A DNA stretch of 42,445 bases from an uncultured Nocardiaceae bacterium (lineage in GTDB: Bacteria > Actinomycetota > Actinomycetes > Mycobacteriales > Mycobacteriaceae): contig CAKZIX010000137.1 in the NCBI GenBank assembly GCA_936936565.1, forward strand, positions 1-42,445, read 5' to 3'. This document shows positions 1-9,238 of this stretch, piece by piece (the stretch's first letter is position 1; each line of letters starts with the position of its first letter). The notes below the pieces were generated by a model. It was not told where the DNA came from, ran no database searches, and was given only the letters and a program-made list of their open reading frames with translations. Made by a program: the position numbers and the translations under genes.

Positions 1-2
1 AG

Positions 3-659
3 GTCGGCATCGCCTCTGGCTCCGCGCTCGGCGCGGCGGCAGTGGACGCGGAAGCAGCACGCAGCGCCGCACCAAACGCGACCTTGGTGTTGCACGCGCG
101 GCACGGCTTCCCGTCCGGGCCGAGCACGGTCGCGGCGGCGCTGGCGATCCCGGCGGTGAGCCGGCTCGAGCGCCGCTATCCGTTCGGCTTCGCGGCGACG
201 CTGCTCGCGGTCGCGACCGTCGCACGCTACGACTTCTTCGGGCTCTATCACCCGGTGCACCGCTCCTATTCGGTGTTCGCGTTCTGGGTGTTCGCACTCG
301 GTTGGGTCGCGGCTCAGGCGCCGACGGTGCGGCACCGCATCGCGGTGTCGCTGGCCGGCATCGCGATCGGCTACGGCTATTTTCACGATCTCGACCGTGA
401 ATTGCTCGTCGCCGCAGCATTGCTGGCGCTGGTCTGGCTGCCGAGCGTACGGGTACCCGACCTGGTGGCACGGCTGGCCGGTGCGCTTGCCGGAGCGTCG
501 CTGTTCGTGTACCTGACGCACTGGCAGGTGTATCCGCTGTTCGGGTCGCAGCGGCTGCTCGCGGTGCTGGCGTGCCTGGTGGCGGGGGTCGCGATAGCAG
601 AGGTGTACCTGCGAGCGCAGCGCTGGACGGTGGCCAAGTATGCCCACATGCGCCCGTAG
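3..659 (+). CDS. Membrane acyltransferase-like protein, C-terminal part (5' end outside window)
   Basis: The reading frame is open to the left edge of the window, so only the last ~219 residues are visible. They form about six hydrophobic membrane segments. The last but one contains the sequence LFVYLTHWQVYPLF, which resembles the end of acyltransferase-3-type or adenylation/acyltransferase membrane proteins of Nocardia-like actinobacteria; this is a family-level resemblance and the catalytic N-terminal part is missing. A GTG at 42 could start a protein but lies inside a continuous coding frame, so a truncated longer gene is more likely. The stop codon (657-659) overlaps the presumed -10 element of the jetA promoter, and jetA starts 9 bp downstream on the same strand. 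Function is uncertain. Confidence 0.55.
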   Translation, partial: VGIASGSALGAAAVDAEAARSAAPNATLVLHARHGFPSGPSTVAAALAIPAVSRLERRYPFGFAATLLAVATVARYDFFGLYHPVHRSYSVFAFWVFALGWVAAQAPTVRHRIAVSLAGIAIGYGYFHDLDRELLVAAALLALVWLPSVRVPDLVARLAGALAGASLFVYLTHWQVYPLFGSQRLLAVLACLVAGVAIAEVYLRAQRWTVAKYAHMRP

Positions 660-668
660 GCTGTCCGG
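657..668 (+). promoter_or_regulatory. Presumed leaderless promoter -10 element of jetA
   Basis: TAGGCT (657-662) fits the actinobacterial TAnnnT -10 pattern and lies exactly 6 nt before the jetA GTG at 669, so transcription would begin at or next to the start codon. No Shine-Dalgarno sequence precedes this GTG. The hexamer overlaps the stop codon of the upstream gene. The same TAGGCT-N6-GTG arrangement recurs at 21039-21051. Inference only; no clear -35 is seen. Confidence 0.4.
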
Positions 669-2165
669 GTGAGCGATCCGTTGTTCGTCGACGATCGGTT
701 GCGCCTGTTCTCTTTCGCCACCGCCGAGAAGCGCGCCGACTACCTGGCGGTGCTGCGCGTATTCGATGCCGCGCGCGCCAGCTACGTCGTACTGCTGCAC
801 GCCGGCGACGCCACCGACATGCTCAACGCCGCGGCACCGGCGCACAACTACTCCGCCGTCGAGGTCACCGCGCTGCTCGAGCAGCTGCATGTGTGGGGCG
901 TGCTGGAGCGCAGCTACGACGGCACGCGCGCGGCCACCCTCGCCGAGTACCGCAACCGGCACTACGTGTACCAGTTCGCACAGGCCGGCTACCAGGCGTT
1001 TCGTGCCGTGGAAGAGGTGCTTGCGGCCCGCGTCGAGGACGCCGCGCTGTCGCGGTTGGTGCTGCCGGAACTGCTCGCCGATCTCGTCGAGCTGGCGGCC
1101 GCGAACGCCGACGCCGACGCGGATCTGGTGTATCGCAAGCTCAGCAGGCTCGACGCCGCGCTGTCGGAGATGGCTACTCGGGCCGCCCATTTCTATCTGT
1201 CCCTGGGCGAGATGGTGCGCACGACGGAGATCACTCCGGAGATGTTCCTGGCACACAAGGACGCCCTGCTCACCCACATGCGCGAGTTCAGCATGGACCT
1301 GGCGCGCTATGCGCCGAAGCTGGCCGACGCCATCGCGCGCGTCGAAGCGACGGGGGTCGACGCATTGGTGCGCCGCGCGGCCCGCAGCGACGAGCGGGTG
1401 CTGCTCGACGAGGCCGCGCGCGCGGCCGACTGGCGGGCTCGCTGGTCGGGCCTGGTGAACTGGTTCACCGCGGCCGAGGGCGAGCTCAGCGAATCCGACC
1501 GGCTGCGCGACGGCACCATGAGCGCGATCGCCGCGGTGCTTTCGCTGCTGCGCCGGGTCACCGAGACGCGCCGGGGCGGGGTGAGCCGGGAGTCGGCGCT
1601 GCGGCACCTCGCGGGCTGGTTTGCCAACGCGCCCAGCGACGATGGCGCGCACGCGCTGTTCGATGCCGTGTTCGGGCTGGGCAGGCCGCGCCATTTCGCC
1701 ATCGAGTATCCCGACGCGGAGCTCATCCCGGCGAGCGCGTCCTGGTGGGACGCGGCGCCGGTGGAGATTTCACGCACCCTGGCCGAGACCGGACGCGCCC
1801 CGTCGCCCGGCGCACCGGGACGGATCCAGCGCAACGAGGCCGGCATCCGCCGGCTCCGGGAGGCGCAGCTCGCGGCGCAGCGGGCCCGTGCCGCCGCGGC
1901 CGCCGGGCTGGCGGCCGGCGGGATCTACGAGCGGGAGCTCGACGACGCCGAAACCGATGTGCTGCTCACGCTTTTGGATGCCGCATCGACGGCGTGGGTG
2001 CCGGTGTCCGGGCGCACCGGCACCTCGGGCAGCGACAGCGGGGTGACGATCACCGTCACGCCGTGCGAGGGTGCCACCACCGTGCGTACCGCGCGCGGCC
2101 TGTTGCACCTGAACAACCGGCGAATTGCGGTGCGGGCCAACCGCAATCGCAGGACCGCCCGATGA
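669..2165 (+). CDS. jetA: JetA-like subunit (TIGR02677 family) of a Wadjet/Ept SMC-like complex
   Basis: A 498-residue protein with the TIGR02677 signature region near its N-terminus (LFSFATAEKRADYLAVLRVF). In Wadjet systems JetA is the MukF/kleisin-like subunit that bridges the heads of the SMC-like ATPase JetC and takes part in sensing and restricting small circular plasmids. It is mostly alpha-helical by eye, with an alanine- and arginine-rich segment around residues 395-425. The GTG start is 6 nt after a TAGGCT hexamer, suggesting a leaderless message. The TGA stop overlaps the ATG of jetB (ATGA), so the two are translationally coupled. Family assignment rests on remembered family sequence features plus the three-gene order and the clear ATPase downstream. 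Confidence 0.85.
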   Translation: MSDPLFVDDRLRLFSFATAEKRADYLAVLRVFDAARASYVVLLHAGDATDMLNAAAPAHNYSAVEVTALLEQLHVWGVLERSYDGTRAATLAEYRNRHYVYQFAQAGYQAFRAVEEVLAARVEDAALSRLVLPELLADLVELAAANADADADLVYRKLSRLDAALSEMATRAAHFYLSLGEMVRTTEITPEMFLAHKDALLTHMREFSMDLARYAPKLADAIARVEATGVDALVRRAARSDERVLLDEAARAADWRARWSGLVNWFTAAEGELSESDRLRDGTMSAIAAVLSLLRRVTETRRGGVSRESALRHLAGWFANAPSDDGAHALFDAVFGLGRPRHFAIEYPDAELIPASASWWDAAPVEISRTLAETGRAPSPGAPGRIQRNEAGIRRLREAQLAAQRARAAAAAGLAAGGIYERELDDAETDVLLTLLDAASTAWVPVSGRTGTSGSDSGVTITVTPCEGATTVRTARGLLHLNNRRIAVRANRNRRTAR

Positions 2166-3499
2166 GGGCGCGTGACATCCCGCCGTTCGCGCTCGACAAC
2201 TATCAGCGGGCGGCACGGGTCGTCCTGGCCAACCACCTGATCACCTCGACCTACCCGGACCGGGTGGCCCTGCCGCTGCTGCGCCGCTGGGCGACGGAGC
2301 TGCGCGAGGACCTGGCCGCGCTGTTCGGGTACCGGCTCGAGGTCACCGAAACCACCGCGCGCCTGTTTCCCGTGCACGATCGACTGGATCCGACGCAGCC
2401 GGCGCGCACCGCCACCGAGCGCGTGTTCGACCGCAAGCGCTACGCGTATCTGGCCCTGACGCTGGCCGTGCTGGGCCGCGCGGGCGATCAGATCACGTTG
2501 TCGGAGTTGGCCGATCACGTCGCCGCCGAGGCCGGCCAAGTCGACGGTGTGGAACTGGCGACCGACCGCGCCGCGGACCGCGACGCCTTCGCCGACGCGG
2601 TGGGCTGGCTGGCTGTCCGCGGTGCGATCACTCTCGCCGACGGCGACGCGAGCGGCTGGGCCAGCGATCCCGGCAGCGGCGAGGCGCTCTACGACATCGA
2701 CCGCGCGGTGGTGCTGGCGTTGTTCCGCCCGCCCCGCGCATTGCAGCACATGCACAGTGTCCGTGGACTGCTCGCCGCCGGTGACGACGACGATCCGGCG
2801 CGCCGGGCACGTCGCGCGCTCGTCGAGCGGCCCGTCGTCTACTTCGCGGAGCTCAGCGACGACGAAGCACGGATTCTGTCCGAGACCAACCCACCGTCGC
2901 GGCCCGACAAGAGCGCCGTCGGCCAGGTGGAGTTGTGCACCGGCCTGCGTGCCGAGCGGCGGGCGGAGGGCATCGCCCTCGTCGACACCTCGGGTCGCCT
3001 GTCCGACACCAGGTTTCCCTCTACCGGCACGGTCGCACAGGTGGCCTTGTTGCTCGCCGGTGCGATCGCCGACCGCGTGCTCGACGACGCGGCACCGATC
3101 GACACCGTCCTCGGCCACACCGGCGACGACGACACCATGGTCGCCGGGCTGGACGCGGCGATCCCCGATTCGGGGGTCTTCGAGACCCTGGCAGACGACA
3201 TCGCCGCGCCCGAATCCACGGCCGCGGTGCCCTATCCCTTCCTCGCCGACACCTGGCTGGCGGACACCGTGCAAGCGCTGGCCGACACGTACGGGAAAAC
3301 CTTTGCCGCACAATGGCAGGCCGACACGGACGGGCTGCGGTCCGCGGTCGTCGAGCTGCTGGTGCGGATGCGCCTGGTGGCGCGGGTCGCGGGCGGTGTG
3401 CTCGCGCTGCCCGCGCTGGCCCGCTATCGCGGGGTGGTCGTGAGCGTGAAAACACGTGACCCCGAGCTGTTTACGAGTGGGGAGGGTGACGCGCCGTGA
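2162..3499 (+). CDS. jetB: JetB-like subunit (TIGR02678 family) of a Wadjet/Ept SMC-like complex
   Basis: A 445-residue protein starting at the ATG that overlaps the jetA stop. The N-terminal block, with NYQRAARVVLANHLI, RRWATELREDLAALFGY and a later FDRKRYAYLALTLAVLGR, is characteristic of TIGR02678 proteins, the MukE/KITE-like winged-helix subunit of Wadjet. It should bind JetA and regulate the JetC ATPase. The same frame is open for a long way upstream through jetA, but the upstream translation is low-complexity Arg/Gly/Ala-rich shadow sequence, so the ATG at 2162 is the sensible start. The stop overlaps the GTG of jetC by 4 bp (GTGA). Confidence 0.87.
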   Translation: MRARDIPPFALDNYQRAARVVLANHLITSTYPDRVALPLLRRWATELREDLAALFGYRLEVTETTARLFPVHDRLDPTQPARTATERVFDRKRYAYLALTLAVLGRAGDQITLSELADHVAAEAGQVDGVELATDRAADRDAFADAVGWLAVRGAITLADGDASGWASDPGSGEALYDIDRAVVLALFRPPRALQHMHSVRGLLAAGDDDDPARRARRALVERPVVYFAELSDDEARILSETNPPSRPDKSAVGQVELCTGLRAERRAEGIALVDTSGRLSDTRFPSTGTVAQVALLLAGAIADRVLDDAAPIDTVLGHTGDDDTMVAGLDAAIPDSGVFETLADDIAAPESTAAVPYPFLADTWLADTVQALADTYGKTFAAQWQADTDGLRSAVVELLVRMRLVARVAGGVLALPALARYRGVVVSVKTRDPELFTSGEGDAP

Positions 3500-6400
3500 C
3501 GCTGCACACCGAACGGTTCAAGCCGACACGCGCCGGCATCGTGAACCTGTGGGACTACCGAGATCAGGAATTCTGTTTTGCCGACGGCAGATTGGTGCTG
3601 CGCGGACCCAACGGGTCCGGCAAGACCAAGGCGCTCGAGGTGTTGTTCCCGTTCGTGCTCGACGGACGCATCGAGCCGCGCCGGCTGAACCCGTTCGCCG
3701 GCGAAGAGCGCACCATGAAGTCGAACCTGTTGTACCGCAAGCAGGAATCCGCGCACTCGTACGTGTGGATGGAGTTTTCGCGCGGGGATGCCGCGGATCC
3801 GGAAGCCGTCACCGTCGGCATCGGCATGCGCGCCACGAAGTCCAGCGACAAGGTGACGCGCTGGTACTTCGTCGCCGACGGCCGTGTGGGCGTGGACTTT
3901 TCGCTGCTGGGGCCCGACGATCGTCCGCTCACGCGGCGGCAACTGGCCGACGAGATCGGCGGCGACGCCATCGTCGACCGTCCGGTCGACTACCGCGCGG
4001 CGATCGACGCCCGCCTGTTCGCGCTCGGCGCGCAGCGCTACGACCAGCTGATCACGCTGATTCTCACCCTGCGCCGGCCGCAGCTGGCGAAGAACCTCGA
4101 CCCGCGGGGACTTTCGCAGGCACTGGCCGACGGATTGCGCCCGCTCGACGAGCAACTCGTCCTCGATGCCGCGCGCTCCTTCAGTGACATGGAGGAGGTC
4201 GGGCGCACTCTGGAGGGCCTGGTACAGGCCGACCGCGCCGCCGCCTCGTTCGTCACCGTCTACACCAAATATCTTGCGGTGCAGGCCAAGACGGATGTCG
4301 AGCAGGTGGCGCGCCGGCTCGGCGCCGTCGAGGCGGCCGGGCTGGCCCTGCTGGCGGGCAAGGCGTTGCGCGAACGGCGCACGCGCGAGCGCGGCGCGGC
4401 CGAACAGCGCCTCGAGGCCGCCGATCTGGCCTACGACCGGGCCCAGGCCGATCGCGACGCCCTGCAGGGCTCGGCCGCCTACGAGAGCAAGCGCCAGCTC
4501 GACGATCTCGCCGATGCCGTTGCGCGCCTTGCCGAATCGACTCGAACCCAGGTGGGCAAAGCCGCCGCTGCCAAGGCCACCGCGGAGCAACGCAGCAGCG
4601 ACCTGGCAAAGGCGCAGCAGCTGTTGCGTGATGCCGCCGCCGGGGTGGCACGCACCGAGACCGAGCTCGCCGCCGCGGCCGCCGACGCCGGCATCGAGTG
4701 GGCACCGTTGCCCGAGCACACGCGCGGAGACCAACTCGTCGTCACCGTGCGCGGGCATGCCGAGGCCCGTTCGGGCGACGTGCGCGCGGTCCGTCAGGCC
4801 GTCGCACTGCTCGACCGCACCGTCGCCGACCGCGGTCAGGCGCAACGACTTTCCGAAGCGGCCACGGCCCGTCACGAGGCCGCGACGGCGGACGTGGTGG
4901 TGGCCGAGGCCGGCGTCGCCGAGGCGCGTGCCGGTTGCGCCCAGGCGGTGCGTCAGTGGTGGGAACAGCACCGCGAGCGCTACGGCGAGCGCCGTTCGGA
5001 GGTGCTGGCGGCGCTCACCGCCGCGCTGGACGACGTCGGCAGCGACGACGCCGTGCCGATGCCGCAAGTTCTGGCCGAGCTCGCCGAACCGCTGGTCGAG
5101 GAGCTGCGCAGCGCCCGGCAACAGGCCCGCGCCGCGGCCGCCGAGGCCGCCGCCCGACATGCCGCGCTTACTGCGGAGCGGGCCGCCGTAGCCGCCGAAA
5201 CCGACGACGCCCCAGCGGGTTTCGCAGCACGCACCGGATCGCGGGCGGGGCTCGCCGGGGCGCCGCTGTGGCAGTTGGTGCGCTTCGCCGACGGTGTCGG
5301 CCCGGCCGACGCGGCCGGGATCGAAGCGGCGCTGCAGGCGGCGAACCTGCTCGACGGCTGGGTGTGTGCCAGTGCACCGGCCGACGTCACCTCCGACCAG
5401 TTCTTGGTACCGCTGCCGGTTGCGGATCGGCCCAGCGGCGCAACACTTTCCGATGTTCTCGAGGTCGAGGAGCAGCCCGCGGTGCCGCGTGCGCTCGTCG
5501 CAGACCTGCTGGCGTCGATCGCGCTGGCCGCACCGGCAACGTCGACCGGCGACGGGGCGCCCGGCCCGGTGTGGAGCGGCGCAGCGAACGCAGCACCCGC
5601 GCTCGGTACCGACGGCCGCTACCGGCAGGGTGTGCAACTGGGCCGGCACAGCAAGCCCGACGCCGAGTACATCGGTGCCACCGCTCGCGCCCGACGGCGC
5701 GCGGCGCGCCTGGCCGAGCTCGACGCGGCTCTGGAAGCTGCTGCGGCGGACCAGGAACGGGCCAGCGCGGCCGAATCACGCGCGGCGGCGCAGCTCGCCG
5801 GGTTCGCCGACGCCGCACGTGCGCTGCCGCGCACCGGTGCAGTGTCGGCCGCCCTGCGCGCGGTCACCGAGGCCGCGGGAGCGTTGCGCACCCGCGCGGA
5901 CGCCATGCGGGTGGCGGCCGGCGAGTTCGACAAGGCCGTCGCCGACGTCGCCACGGCCGAGCGCAAGGTGCGCACCGCCGCCGCCGAACACCGGGCCCCC
6001 CGCAAACCCGCGGACCTCGACGCCCTCACCGCGGCCATCCGGCACTTCGAGAACGTCGGAAACACGTTGGCCAGCAAGCGCTCCGAGCATTCCCGCGAGG
6101 TCGAACGCGAGCGCGAGGCCAACGACCGGCGCGAGGAGGCCATCGGCATGGCCGAGGAGTACGCCGAAGAGGCCGCCATCGCGCAACTCAATCTCGAGCA
6201 GCAGTCCGCCAAGCTGGAAACCTTGCGAGAGTCGTTGGGCGCCAGTGCCGAACAGATCGACGTGGAGCTCGAGCTGGCACGGCAGCGCATCGAGGCGGCC
6301 AAGGCCGAGCAGCGGGCCGCACGCAAGGCCGACCGCGAGGCGGGCGAACATGTCGGGCAGGCCGACGGCGCGTACCACACCGCGCTCGAGGGTCTGCGCA

Positions 6401-7710
6401 ACGCCGTCACCGAGGCGATCGACGATGCACAGCGGCTGGCCCCGTACGCCGCGCGCGACGTCCTCGCGCTGCTGGGCGCGCCCGAATGTGATTGGCCGGC
6501 AAGCGAAGCCGCGTGGTCGACGGTGGATCAGCTCATGTACCGGATGGTCGCCGTGGAAACCCCGGAGGAACTGGTGGCGGTCGTTCCGCCCGAGGTGCAG
6601 GCCTTGTTCGACAATCTCTCGACCGCCACGCAGGCCGTGCGTACCAGTGATGCGGCGCGCAAGTCCACGCGGACCGCGGTCACCACGGCACTGCAGGAAT
6701 TCGACGCCCAACTCGCCGCCGCCGGCCAGGAGTTTCGGCTCAATTGGGATGCGGCCGAAGGACTTACCATCGTGCGCGTGCACGACGAGCAAGGCTTCGC
6801 CACGCTCGCCGATTTCGCCGCCCGCATCCAGCGCGCGCGTCGCGACCAGGAACAGTTGCTCACCGAGGCCGAGCGACGCATCCTCGAGGACGCCTTGCTC
6901 ACCGGCCTGGCGCAGCAGATCCACGAACGCACCGTCGACGCGCGCGACCTGATCGCCCGGATGGGTGCGGAGATGAAGCAGCGGCGGATGTCCTCCGGCA
7001 ACACCATCGGCGTGCACTGGACGCTCGCCGACACCCTCGGCCCCGAGGCGCGCGCGGTGTGCAAGCTGCTCGACGGCGACGCGGCGGTGCTGTCGCCGGA
7101 CGAATTGGCAACCATCCGAGCACATTTCGCCTCCGAGATTCGCGCCGCCCGGGCCGCGCACCCGGAGCGGTCGTATCCGGAAATCCTGGCGGCCACCCTC
7201 GACTACCGGCGCTGGCGCGTGTTCACGTTCACCCTGATCACCGGTGACGGCGCCGAAGACCGGCTGACGGTGGCCCGGCACAGCGCACTGTCCGGTGGCG
7301 AGCAGTCCGTGTCGCTGCATCTGCCGCTGTTCGCGGCCGCCCACGTCATGCTGTCGTCGGCAGACCCGCACGCGCCGCGGTTGCTGGGGCTGGACGAGGC
7401 ATTCGCCGGTGTCGACGACAACGGCCGCAGCGAATTGCTCGGCCTGTCCGTGCAATTCGATCTCGACCTGTTCATGACCGGCTACGACTTGTGGATCACC
7501 TACGCCCACGTGCCTGGCTGCGCGCACTACGATCTGGCGCACTCCGCGGCCGAACACGCCGTCAGCGCAACGCTGCTGGTCTGGGAAGACGGCAGCCTGC
7601 TGGCCGAACACGACGGCTCGGACCTGGCGGCGGCGCTGGGATCGCCGCTGCGCCGCCGGGTTCCGCGGGCGGCGGACGGGGCGCTCGAGTGGCCCGGCCA
7701 CCGCCGGTAG
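3496..7710 (+). CDS. jetC: JetC-like SMC/MukB-type ATPase (TIGR02680 family)
   Basis: A 1404-residue SMC-like ATPase. Walker A GPNGSGKT lies at residues 37-44, the ABC signature LSGGE at about 1265-1269 and Walker B LLGLDEAFAG from about 1296, with Asp1300 and catalytic Glu1301. Between them lie two long Ala/Glu/Arg-rich coiled-coil stretches (about 265-560 and 690-1130) around a less charged, hinge-like region at about 565-690. This is the MukB-like motor of Wadjet, which extrudes loops on plasmid DNA; the mycobacterial EptC protein, linked to poor plasmid establishment, is of the same family. All ATPase motifs are intact, so the gene appears functional. In complete Wadjet loci jetD (toprim-fold nuclease, TIGR02679) adjoins jetABC, but here a VOC gene follows, so the expected DNA-cutting partner is missing from this locus. 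Confidence 0.92.
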   Translation: MTLHTERFKPTRAGIVNLWDYRDQEFCFADGRLVLRGPNGSGKTKALEVLFPFVLDGRIEPRRLNPFAGEERTMKSNLLYRKQESAHSYVWMEFSRGDAADPEAVTVGIGMRATKSSDKVTRWYFVADGRVGVDFSLLGPDDRPLTRRQLADEIGGDAIVDRPVDYRAAIDARLFALGAQRYDQLITLILTLRRPQLAKNLDPRGLSQALADGLRPLDEQLVLDAARSFSDMEEVGRTLEGLVQADRAAASFVTVYTKYLAVQAKTDVEQVARRLGAVEAAGLALLAGKALRERRTRERGAAEQRLEAADLAYDRAQADRDALQGSAAYESKRQLDDLADAVARLAESTRTQVGKAAAAKATAEQRSSDLAKAQQLLRDAAAGVARTETELAAAAADAGIEWAPLPEHTRGDQLVVTVRGHAEARSGDVRAVRQAVALLDRTVADRGQAQRLSEAATARHEAATADVVVAEAGVAEARAGCAQAVRQWWEQHRERYGERRSEVLAALTAALDDVGSDDAVPMPQVLAELAEPLVEELRSARQQARAAAAEAAARHAALTAERAAVAAETDDAPAGFAARTGSRAGLAGAPLWQLVRFADGVGPADAAGIEAALQAANLLDGWVCASAPADVTSDQFLVPLPVADRPSGATLSDVLEVEEQPAVPRALVADLLASIALAAPATSTGDGAPGPVWSGAANAAPALGTDGRYRQGVQLGRHSKPDAEYIGATARARRRAARLAELDAALEAAAADQERASAAESRAAAQLAGFADAARALPRTGAVSAALRAVTEAAGALRTRADAMRVAAGEFDKAVADVATAERKVRTAAAEHRAPRKPADLDALTAAIRHFENVGNTLASKRSEHSREVEREREANDRREEAIGMAEEYAEEAAIAQLNLEQQSAKLETLRESLGASAEQIDVELELARQRIEAAKAEQRAARKADREAGEHVGQADGAYHTALEGLRNAVTEAIDDAQRLAPYAARDVLALLGAPECDWPASEAAWSTVDQLMYRMVAVETPEELVAVVPPEVQALFDNLSTATQAVRTSDAARKSTRTAVTTALQEFDAQLAAAGQEFRLNWDAAEGLTIVRVHDEQGFATLADFAARIQRARRDQEQLLTEAERRILEDALLTGLAQQIHERTVDARDLIARMGAEMKQRRMSSGNTIGVHWTLADTLGPEARAVCKLLDGDAAVLSPDELATIRAHFASEIRAARAAHPERSYPEILAATLDYRRWRVFTFTLITGDGAEDRLTVARHSALSGGEQSVSLHLPLFAAAHVMLSSADPHAPRLLGLDEAFAGVDDNGRSELLGLSVQFDLDLFMTGYDLWITYAHVPGCAHYDLAHSAAEHAVSATLLVWEDGSLLAEHDGSDLAAALGSPLRRRVPRAADGALEWPGHRR

Positions 7711-7764
7711 GCTGGACGACGACCGGTCGTGAACGGGGCTGACACCCACACCGAGGAGGCATGC

Positions 7765-8220
7765 GTGCCTGACCGACAAGATCTGCCCGCACCCGAGCAG
7801 GGGCTGATTCTCACCCACTTCGTCACAGTGCGAGACGTCGCGCGCTCCCGTGATTTCTATGCCGACATCTTCGGCGGTGAGGTGGTGCTTGCCGAAAATC
7901 CGGCCATCGTCAAGATCGCCAACAGTTGGATCATCATGAATCCCGGGGGCGGGCCGACGCCGGACAAGCCGGACGTCACGCTGTCGGCGCCCGAGCCCGG
8001 CGACCGGGTGTCGTCGTTTCTCAACGTCCGCGTCGCCGACATCGCCGCCTTCTACGCGGCGGCCCAGGCCAAGGGCGCGGAGTTTCTCACCGAGCCGCTC
8101 GATCGTAAGGCCGAAATCCGTTGCTATCTCAAAGATCCGGACGGCTACCTGATCGAGATCGGACAGGCCACCGGCCTGCTGAAGGGCATCCTCGCCGACA
8201 TCCGGCCGGAGGACGGCTGA
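7765..8220 (+). CDS. VOC (glyoxalase/bleomycin-resistance fold) family protein
   Basis: A 151-residue single-domain VOC protein. The N-terminal HFVTVRDVARSRDFY and the C-terminal KDPDGYLIEIGQ are the typical strand-helix and metal-ligand (Glu) motifs of this fold. Members include dioxygenases, glyoxalase-like enzymes and drug-binding proteins; the substrate cannot be told. The GTG at 7765 was chosen because GAGGAGG (7753-7759) lies 5 nt upstream; an in-frame GTG at 7729 lacks a ribosome binding site. A TAGGCT hexamer at 7708-7713, overlapping the jetC stop, may be its own promoter -10. It takes the place where jetD would be expected but shows no nuclease features. Confidence 0.8.
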   Translation: MPDRQDLPAPEQGLILTHFVTVRDVARSRDFYADIFGGEVVLAENPAIVKIANSWIIMNPGGGPTPDKPDVTLSAPEPGDRVSSFLNVRVADIAAFYAAAQAKGAEFLTEPLDRKAEIRCYLKDPDGYLIEIGQATGLLKGILADIRPEDG

Positions 8221-8282
8221 GGCAGGCCGCACGCGTCTGTCGCAAGTAGGCGGCAGCGCCCGGCCCATGTAACCGAGCCCGA

Positions 8283-8696
8283 TCAGCGTGCGGCCAGCGC
8301 GACCTGCGGCACGGGCTCGCCGGCGCGGGCGGCCCGCACGGCAGCGGAGACCAGGACGATCGGCGGGGTCCAGCGCGCCTCGTCCGGGCTGATCGCCCAG
8401 CGCACGGTGCCGGTGACGTAGCGCATCCCCGGCAGCGCGACGACCGCGCCGTCGGTGTGCACGACGGCGCCCCAGCCGCGCAGCGCGGCCACGGCGCGGC
8501 CGGCGTGACGCAGTCCGGTGACCAGGTGCAGGCGGCGCCCGTTCGGCATCTCGACGACGGGTCCGACGAAGCGGTTGGCGCGGGTATAGGCGCAGACGGC
8601 GTCGGACAGCTCGCGCGGCAGCTCGACGGCTGCGACGGCGTCGTCGGTGACGAGAACGGGTCCGTTGGCGGTGGTGGTTTCGGTCCAGGTGCTCAC
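8283..8696 (-). CDS. Conserved hypothetical protein
   Basis: A 137-residue soluble protein read from the GTG at 8696. I do not recognise a named domain. It has a compact alternating pattern of beta strands with PVLVTDDAVAAVELPREL near the start and MPNGRRLHLVTGLRH in the middle. There is no signal peptide and no obvious catalytic motif. The frame is open further upstream to 8759, but the GTG at 8696 gives a more natural N-terminus and leaves a 46-bp gap to the gene behind it. It converges with the VOC gene ending at 8220 and lies downstream of a second VOC gene on the same strand. Confidence 0.55.
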   Translation of the reverse strand: MSTWTETTTANGPVLVTDDAVAAVELPRELSDAVCAYTRANRFVGPVVEMPNGRRLHLVTGLRHAGRAVAALRGWGAVVHTDGAVVALPGMRYVTGTVRWAISPDEARWTPPIVLVSAAVRAARAGEPVPQVALAAR

Positions 8697-8742
8697 GATA
8701 TAGACGATGCGCGCGTCACCTTGGAACCGGCTTAACGGTTGT

Positions 8743-9117
8743 CTAAAGGTGCCTGCCAACGATCCACAGATGCCCGAACGGGTCGCGGAAGCGGCCGTCG
8801 CGGCGGCCGTAGTCCTGGTCGGAGATCGGGAAGACGACGGTGGCGCCTGCCGCCTCGAGTCGCTGCCCCAGCGCGTCGACGTCGACGGTGTCCACCGTGA
8901 GCAGCACGGGAGTTCCGCCGAGGGTACCGGGCGCCGGATCGAACTCGTCGGCGTCTTTCACCATGACGGGCACGCCGTCGAAGGACAACTCGGCGTGCAC
9001 GATCGTGCCGTTGTGCGCAGTCCGTTCCACCTCGACGGCGCCGAAAGCCTTGCCGTAGAAATCGATTGCTGCGGCAGCGTCGTCCACGACCAGCCGCGGC
9101 ACAAGTTTGTCGATCAT
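8743..9117 (-). CDS. PhnB-like VOC family protein
   Basis: A 124-residue VOC protein starting at ATG 9117 (MIDKLVPRLVVDDAAAAIDF). It has the PhnB/glyoxalase pattern: paired beta-alpha-beta modules, a central PGTLGGTPVLLTVDTVDVDA and the C-terminal RFRDPFGHLWIVGRHL. It lacks zinc-finger Cys residues and is not a PhnB demethylase proper; such proteins are usually of unknown substrate. The frame is open upstream to 9345, but the preceding translation is Arg-rich shadow sequence. It is on the same strand as the binding-protein gene ending at 9239, 121 bp away, so is probably a separate unit. Confidence 0.75.
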   Translation of the reverse strand: MIDKLVPRLVVDDAAAAIDFYGKAFGAVEVERTAHNGTIVHAELSFDGVPVMVKDADEFDPAPGTLGGTPVLLTVDTVDVDALGQRLEAAGATVVFPISDQDYGRRDGRFRDPFGHLWIVGRHL

Positions 9118-9238
9118 GCAGACGATTGTCCGACGCCGGCGATGCACCCGGCTTGGACGAATGCGCACTCCGCGGCGAGCCGGCTGGGCGGTACTTCGAT
9201 CGCGGCATCGCTGAACATGCAACGATGAACCCGGGTCG

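Noticed and set aside
572..2161. Upstream extension of the jetB frame
   Set aside because: Lies within jetA and translates to Arg/Ala-rich low-complexity sequence; the coupled ATG at 2162 is the natural start.
3424..8268. Very long minus-strand frames opposite jetC (741 and 830 codons)
   Set aside because: They are antisense shadows of a high-GC gene: Gly/Arg/Val-rich, no domain, and jetC on the other strand has complete ATPase motifs.
7711..8282. Searched for a jetD gene directly after jetC
   Set aside because: Only a VOC gene is present; no toprim-like or TIGR02679-like sequence could be seen on either strand.
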